Below, piece after piece: positions 59,124 through 64,000 of a stretch of DNA of 64,000 bases. Source of the stretch: CAZBWE01 sp964568985 (GTDB lineage Bacteria; Planctomycetota; Phycisphaerae; Sedimentisphaerales; Anaerobacaceae); contig CAZMSP010000001.1 in assembly GCA_964568985.1 (NCBI GenBank), forward strand, positions 21,411-85,410, given 5' to 3'. Positions within the stretch are counted from its first letter, which is position 1. Each line of letters begins with the position of its first letter. The position numbers and the translations under genes were made by a program. The notes under the pieces are model-generated. The model saw only the letters and a list, made by a program, of their open reading frames with translations, ran no database searches and was not told the origin of the DNA.

Positions 59124-59543
59124 TCATTGGCTTATTGGCTGTTTGGAAGGGCGGTTGTCCTCTTTGGTATCCGGCCGATTCTGCTGTAGTGTTTCTTTGA
59201 GAGAATTCAATCTTGTCACGCAAACGTTTATCCCGTTTTGATATGCTTTCTGCAGCACAGGCAAAGATTGCTTTTGTCCACCCACTTCAATTGGGAGGGT
59301 ATCAAGTGACAATATTGCGTAATTGCGGTATTCCTCGCTGTCGTATCCGAAAATATCGGATAGTGTATCATTGACTTTATCCTCCAGTGCTTTGGCGTTA
59401 GCATCTAACCGTCCTATTAAGGTCTTCACATCAAATTCTTTTAGATTGCTAATTCGCTGGCCTAATTCCGCAATAGCCTTCGTTAAATCATAAGTTAGTA
59501 AAGGCTTGGAGTCCGGTTGTTTCTTTTTGGGTATTCCTGCCAT
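59124..59543 (-). CDS. Hypothetical helical protein
   Basis: A 139-residue, charged, mostly helical soluble protein. The ATG at 59543 has GAGG upstream. A middle part (DTLSDIFGYDSEEYRNYAIL) and a C-terminal helix (RLNSLKETLQQNRPDTKEDN) have no recognised family. It could be a small host protein. Confidence 0.55.
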   Translation of the reverse strand: MAGIPKKKQPDSKPLLTYDLTKAIAELGQRISNLKEFDVKTLIGRLDANAKALEDKVNDTLSDIFGYDSEEYRNYAILSLDTLPIEVGGQKQSLPVLQKAYQNGINVCVTRLNSLKETLQQNRPDTKEDNRPSKQPISQ

Positions 59544-59555
59544 TGTTTTCCTCAT

Positions 59556-60859
59556 ACTTTATATCGGCCGAATCGCGAAAAGCAACAGGTAGCAAGTTCC
59601 TAAATTTGTACTTCAAAAATCCTCAATCTTCATAATGACCCCCAAGGCAACGGTTCGACACGGCAGAATGATTTTTGAATCCATGTAGCATTTTTACGAA
59701 GCCAGGCTTATGCGCCCGTCTCTCGCTGTCAGTGAGCCTGCTTCAGCCAAACACTTCGCAGAGCCGAGAGCCTTTGGTGAGGCTGGGCGAGGACATCGAG
59801 AGGACAACGCCAAGAATGCCACCATCTGTCGCGAACTTATACTGGACGTCGGAAGATGTTTGTTGAACCAGCAAAATTAATTTCACTTGGTAGAGACTAA
59901 GCAGCCACAAAGTTGACTTAACCTTTGTAATAACTCGTAGTAATAAGTAGCAGACCTTGATTAAAAATAGGGATTTTCCCTGTGGTGTGACAGTGGTATG
60001 GCACAGTAAGCACAAATTTTTTGGGGTTTAACCCGTTAGAAAATCCTGCCAAATGTAAGGTGGAGACCTCTAGTGTTTTATTTCTAACGGGGTTTAACCA
60101 CTTGATTCTCGTCGAATATCAACTATCCGGACTTCGGCAAGACTTCGACGAGCCCGGTCAAGTCGCTCAGCCGAGACGCATCCACTATCGAGCCGGAGTA
60201 TATGAATAAAAAAGGCCATAAGGATCCTGCTTATGGCCTGTTGGTTTGCGACCTAAATATTGACTGTCGCCTGCCCCTGCGTCTCCCCCACGTCTTCTTG
60301 TCGAAGACAAGGGTGGGGGGCAGCGGGTCGGACAAATATTATATTTCAGTTCAACAGTTTTTTTAAACTTAGGCGAACAGCGGAGGCGACCGGCCTTGAA
60401 TTGGCAAATGAGGTTTCTTATAAAAACCCTCTTGTTTTATCGATTGATGCTCAAAACCTAATAATATATTTGCCCTAATCCTTTTGGCAGATGCAGTGAT
60501 AATGCACAGCATCAGCCCTATAGGGGATAAAATCATTTCTTCCATATTAAAACCCCCAAAACTATCTATTATTTTATCGACTCAAACTTATTTTTTTTCT
60601 TAATTAAATTATTGCCTTAATTTAGCCATTGCCGGAGCTGAAGTAAATTCGTCTCTGGTGGATAAATCGGATAAAGAGGCGGTTTATACCACATTTGCCT
60701 TGTGGGATAGCTGCCTGATTGTTCTCTATGTCAAGGTTTTTAATACTGATATGCAGCTTTTTCTAAAGAGATGCCCCAGACCGTGCGATTTGGCCATATT
60801 GTCCGCTTCAACAGAAAATGCCGGGTGAAACAAAATCACCAGGTAGACTCTTTTGTTAG
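59556..60859. other. Gene-free 1.3 kb with hairpins and repeats
   Basis: No gene or known RNA was found. It holds a CCCGTTAGAAA...TTTCTAACGGG inverted repeat (60029-60085), a CTTGATTCTCGTCGAATATC-type array (60105-60200), a 10-bp hairpin, and a nested palindrome (60271-60322) whose tip is CTTGTC-GAA-GACAAG. Confidence 0.6.
60213..60239 (-). terminator. Rho-independent terminator on the minus strand
   Basis: Perfect 10-bp stem (AGGCCATAAG and CTTATGGCCT) with a 7-base loop, followed on the minus strand by TTTTTTATT. It would end a leftward transcript, probably from ispA, 620 bases upstream. Confidence 0.7.
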
Positions 60860-61789
60860 TTACTTTGTTCTTTCGAGCAGAGCTATTGCAAGCCGTCGCA
60901 GTGTGTCGGCTTTTGGGCCGAACGGCTCAAGGACTGCTACCGCCTCATCAGCGAGTTTTTTGGCTAACTGCTTTGATTTCTCGATTCCTACTACCGTCGG
61001 ATAAGTTGTCTTTCCGACTTTGGCATCCTTGCCAGCGGTCTTACCAAGCTGCTCACTCGAAGCGCACACATCAAGAATATCGTCAGCTATCTGAAAGCAT
61101 AGGCCAAGCTTTAAACCGTATTCGCACAAACTGTTATATTGGTTCTCATTCGCACCGCCGCAGATGGCTCCCATCGCAGCGGCACATCGGAACATCTTGG
61201 CCGTCTTGTTGGTGTGGATTGCCTCGATTCTCGATATTAGATTCTCGATTCCCGAATCTCCTGCCCTACGAGCATCGAGCATCGAGTATCGAGTGTCGAG
61301 AAATTGTCCTGCAATCATACCGCCAGGCCCTGCGGCCTCAGCCAGCTCGCCAATAAGCTTTACAGCGATGGCCGGCTTATCAATCCCCTTGGCCAGAATC
61401 TCAAACGCAAGGGTCAAAAGGGCATCACCTGCCAGAATGGCCGTCGCCTCATTAAAGGCCTTATGGCACGTCGGCAGACCTCGCCGAAGGTTATCATTAT
61501 CCATCGCCGGTAAATCATCGTGTACCAGTGAATATGTATGCACCATCTCCATCGCCGCTGCCGCAATCTCAGAGTTACGATTTATCCCTGCCTTCGGCGG
61601 ACTGACAAGTTCACAGCACCAAAGCACCAGCGCCGACCGGATCCGCTTGCCCGGCGCCTCAAGCGTGTAACGAAGGACTTCTTTCAATTCGCTATTTATT
61701 GGCTGAGATGCTAAGAGCTGCTGTAGCACATCGTTAACCAGTTGTGCCTTCTCGCGTAATTGAGTGTTGAACTGAGTTTCGATTTTCAA
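60860..61789 (-). CDS. ispA: Polyprenyl diphosphate synthase (IspA type)
   Basis: A 309-residue trans-prenyltransferase of the farnesyl/geranylgeranyl type. First Asp-rich motif HDDLPAMDNDN, second ADDILD, and the GKRIRSALVL start box. Residues about 160-190 (DTRYSMLDARRAGDSG, then ENLISRIEAI) are an inverted pair of 7-bp arrays read in frame, replacing the short variable loop before IHTNKTAKMF. Works after dxs in isoprenoid synthesis. Product length cannot be told. Confidence 0.92.
   Translation of the reverse strand: MKIETQFNTQLREKAQLVNDVLQQLLASQPINSELKEVLRYTLEAPGKRIRSALVLWCCELVSPPKAGINRNSEIAAAAMEMVHTYSLVHDDLPAMDNDNLRRGLPTCHKAFNEATAILAGDALLTLAFEILAKGIDKPAIAVKLIGELAEAAGPGGMIAGQFLDTRYSMLDARRAGDSGIENLISRIEAIHTNKTAKMFRCAAAMGAICGGANENQYNSLCEYGLKLGLCFQIADDILDVCASSEQLGKTAGKDAKVGKTTYPTVVGIEKSKQLAKKLADEAVAVLEPFGPKADTLRRLAIALLERTK
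61222..61304. repeat. Inverted 7-bp arrays inside ispA
   Basis: TTCTCGA-type units (61224-61252), then GAGCATC, GAGCATC, GAGTATC, GAGTGTC (61270-61300). In frame; hairpin-forming. Confidence 0.9.
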
Positions 61790-61944
61790 ATACCTCGTGA
61801 CTGCTGACTATTGACAATTTGGCCTTAATTATCGATTATTGAAAATAGTAAACAGTAAAAACAAAAAAGTAAACCCTGTTAGAATTTTTCTTTTTTATTG
61901 TATTATAACATCGCTATAGATTTTCTAAGGGGGTAAATCTAAAA

Positions 61945-62883
61945 ATGATTCTAATTCTTGGTGTTACCGCATCCGGCAAAGGCCGATTGGCCTTCGATTT
62001 GGCCGAAAGTCTTGGTGCTGAAATAATCAGCATTGACTCGATGAAGGTCTATAAACGAATGGACATTGGCACCGCCAAGCCGCCAAAACAAGTACGCCAG
62101 CGCATCAAGTATCATTTAATAGACGTTGTTGAGCCAAGCGAATCGTTCAGTGTAGCTGCCTTTCTAAAATTGGCCAACGAAGCGCTCGAGCAGATAAAAA
62201 GCAAAAATAAACCCATCATTGCAGTCGGTGGAACAGCCCTGTATATCAAGGCACTGCTCTATGGCCTTTTCGAAGGCCCCGGAACCGATGAGCAAATACG
62301 TGCCGAATTGAAAGCACAAGCAGAAGCCGAAGGCCTGAACCACCTATATCAGCAATTGCTAAAAGTCGACCCGAACGCCGCCGAGCGCATCAGCCCCAAT
62401 GATGTAAAACGCATCATTCGTGCTCTGGAGGTTTATAGAGTCACCGGCAAAGGTATCTCAAGTTTTCAGAAGCAATGGACGGGGGACGAGGGACGAGGGA
62501 CGAAGTATGACTGGACGATAATTGGCCTGCGAAGACAAAGGGCCGAAGAAAATAAAAGAATCAACGCAAGGGTAAAAAGGATGGTTGAGCAAGGCCTGGT
62601 TGATGAGGTCAAATCCCTCTTGGCTGAAGAAAAACCACTAAGCACCCAGACCCGATGTGCAATCGGCTACGCCGAGATAATCGAACATCTTAACGGCAGG
62701 TACACCCTAAAAGATGCGATTGAGCTTGTAAAGAAAAACACTCGCCGATTTGCCAAGAGTCAGCGGACCTGGTTCAAGACCTTCCAAAATGTCCAATGGC
62801 TTGACGTCGAACCCGACGAGCAGCCGGAAAAGCTCTTGGCTCGCACCAAAGAGCTACTCGCTACTCGATTTTGTAATTGGTAA
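61945..62883 (+). CDS. miaA: tRNA dimethylallyltransferase
   Basis: A 312-residue enzyme putting a dimethylallyl group on A37 of some tRNAs. The start (LILGVTASGKGRLAFDLAE) is the P-loop, with Gly where the family has Thr (GKT). DSMKVYKRMDIGTAKP, HLIDVVEPSESFSVAAF and the late TRCAIGYAEI are typical. Residues about 178-188 (GDEGRGTK) are a CGAGGGA-type 7-bp array read in frame. The DMAPP substrate comes from the isoprenoid route of dxs. Confidence 0.93.
   Translation: MILILGVTASGKGRLAFDLAESLGAEIISIDSMKVYKRMDIGTAKPPKQVRQRIKYHLIDVVEPSESFSVAAFLKLANEALEQIKSKNKPIIAVGGTALYIKALLYGLFEGPGTDEQIRAELKAQAEAEGLNHLYQQLLKVDPNAAERISPNDVKRIIRALEVYRVTGKGISSFQKQWTGDEGRGTKYDWTIIGLRRQRAEENKRINARVKRMVEQGLVDEVKSLLAEEKPLSTQTRCAIGYAEIIEHLNGRYTLKDAIELVKKNTRRFAKSQRTWFKTFQNVQWLDVEPDEQPEKLLARTKELLATRFCNW
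62480..62507. repeat. 7-bp array inside miaA
   Basis: GGGGACG, AGGGACG, AGGGACG, AAG in 7-base register, in frame inside miaA. Confidence 0.85.
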
Positions 62884-63012
62884 CTGGTTAATTGGTCAAT
62901 CGAGCTCAGTTGCTCATGCTCAGCTGCTCAGCGAAGGTGAGACGATGACCGGATTGGAGCAAATTTTTGGTTAGCCCACAACTTTATGTTGGGGGTTCTG
63001 TAACAAAAACCA

Positions 63013-63042
63013 AGAGACCGAGCAGTTACCCACTCGGCCTCT
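63013..63042 (+). terminator. Terminator behind miaA
   Basis: Stem AGAGACCGAG with CTCGGCCTCT (one mismatch), then an AT- and T-rich run on the plus strand. Confidence 0.65.
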
Positions 63043-63092
63043 ATAATTTTGATTTTTGATTTCACTATAGGGCTACCATCAACCAAACCGGT

Positions 63093-63437
63093 TTACCAGA
63101 TTTCTCCTTCCGGTTTGTGAAATTGCAAAAACTCGATTGGAGCACCATTGTCGACTATAAATGCCACGGTAACTCCGTCAGACGGACTGTTTGGTTCAAT
63201 CAAGATATCCTTGCTGTCAATAGCTGCGTGCAGATCGTCTACTTCAAAGGCCACATGCGGCACAGTTTTCACAAGCTCGGGCAGTGGTGAATCTGGTTCG
63301 AAACGCATCCACTCAACTCCATATGGGCTTGTTTCGTACCCAGAGCTATACATCCTAAACTTCTCAAGATATTCCTCATTCTCGTGTGGAACATCGGTTG
63401 GGATTCCTATATGGTGATACCTTAGTCCTTTTCTCAT
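63093..63437 (-). CDS. VOC/glyoxalase-superfamily protein
   Basis: A 114-residue single-domain protein of the vicinal-oxygen-chelate fold: YHHIGIPTD (first metal His), PHVAFEVDDLHAAI (second), and a late Glu (APIEFLQF). The substrate is unknown. The ATG at 63437 is preferred (GAGGG upstream). It lies between the miaA and rRNA terminators, so it is transcribed by itself. Confidence 0.75.
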   Translation of the reverse strand: MRKGLRYHHIGIPTDVPHENEEYLEKFRMYSSGYETSPYGVEWMRFEPDSPLPELVKTVPHVAFEVDDLHAAIDSKDILIEPNSPSDGVTVAFIVDNGAPIEFLQFHKPEGEIW

Positions 63438-63479
63438 TTTCAAATCCCTCGAATAATTCTCCATTTATTCCATATGGAA

Positions 63480-63510
63480 AAGGCCGAGCGGGATTAGCAC
63501 TCGGCCTTTA
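63480..63510 (-). terminator. Terminator of the rRNA operon
   Basis: Stem AAAGGCCGAG with CTCGGCCTTT and, on the minus strand, a TTTT tail; 40 bases after the 5S gene. Confidence 0.75.
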
Positions 63511-63550
63511 TAAATCCGCACGCGATACGCACTACGTAATACAAAAAAAA

Positions 63551-63660
63551 TCCTGGCGATGACCTACTCTCGCCCCGAAGGACTACCATCGGCTCACGCG
63601 GGCTTAGCTTCTGTGTTCGGAATGGGAACAGGCGTTTCCCCGCGGATATAATCACCAGGA
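63551..63660 (-). rRNA. rrf: 5S ribosomal RNA
   Basis: About 110 bases on the minus strand. The ends TCCTGG and CCAGGA pair; inside are the typical 5S words CCGAACACAGAAG and AGTAGGTC. It follows the 23S gene by about 150 bases. Confidence 0.9.
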
Positions 63661-63739
63661 AGCTTATTAGATTCGGGCTTAATGCCCGCTCTATTCACTT
63701 TTCAAAACGAAAACATACAGATGCAGGTATGAGCACTGT

Positions 63740-63792
63740 GAGTTCATTGTTCGTTGTTCATTGATTTTCGATGAACTATGAACTACGAACTC
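63740..63792. repeat. Inverted 7-bp arrays in the 23S-5S spacer
   Basis: GTTCATT, GTTCGTT, GTTCATT, then inverted GATGAAC, TATGAAC, TACGAAC. The same family lies between the portal and scaffold genes at 14305-14355. Confidence 0.85.
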
Positions 63793-63814
63793 AAGACCCA
63801 ATTCAACCAAGGAT

Positions 63815-64000
<186 letters not shown>

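Noticed and set aside
59700..60240. tmRNA or RNase P RNA gene ending at the 60213 terminator
   Set aside because: No tRNA-like ends, no GAGGAAAGTCC-type P RNA core, no tag reading frame could be found.

Overview
The window looks like chromosome of a Planctomycete, most probably of the Phycisphaerae/Sedimentisphaerales type. The pointers are two PEP-CTERM secreted proteins, a Tat-exported lipoprotein-like aldo/keto reductase, an McsA-McsB pair, medium GC, and gene junctions packed with short degenerate repeats. The taxon is an inference; no full 16S gene is present. The right edge carries a 5S rRNA and the 3' end of a 23S rRNA, both on the minus strand.

Layout. 0.1-1.1 kb: exported aldo/keto reductase. 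1.5-28.5 kb: a prophage-like element, almost all on the minus strand. Read in its own direction it runs: sigma-like regulator, ABC ATPase plus acetyltransferase, ParB-like protein, small terminase, methyltransferase, large terminase, [a 1.7-kb HTH-metallopeptidase/PIN cassette, then non-phage genes: PEP-CTERM, GYD, hypothetical, sugar kinase-like, PEP-CTERM], portal, scaffold-like, major capsid protein, connector/tail and fibre proteins, a small membrane protein, a methyltransferase, and a divergent radical-SAM gene and lipoprotein. No integrase, replication genes, tape measure or recognisable lysis genes are seen, so it reads as a defective, domesticated or short-tailed element. 29.6-63.4 kb: housekeeping genes: aspS, a haem-type sensor kinase, coaD, a PTPS-like gene, mcsA-mcsB, dnaK, mnmE-yidC, a phosphoesterase, the lptB-def-fmt-rsmB operon, a radical-SAM/SPASM gene, a candidate oriC with dnaA, dinG, a TPR protein, nadK, dxs, ispA, miaA and a glyoxalase-like gene. 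63.55-64 kb: 5S and partial 23S rRNA.

Two things stand out. First, the HTH-ImmA/IrrE + PIN cassette lies between two diverged copies of the last 17 codons and stop of the large terminase gene, so it appears to have inserted at the end of terL while restoring that end. It carries its own promoter and two matching operator palindromes. Second, the region is full of arrays of degenerate 7-bp repeats, often as inverted pairs, in at least eight sequence families. They sit at most gene junctions, in the 23S-5S spacer, and in frame inside conserved genes (dnaA, mnmE, ispA, miaA, both terminase genes, the parB-like gene). One array holds the single amber codon that separates the ABC ATPase from the acetyltransferase, which are otherwise in the same frame. 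Other repeat families add in-frame insertions to yidC, dinG and the TPR gene.

All function calls come from reading motifs and protein architecture by eye; no database search was run.
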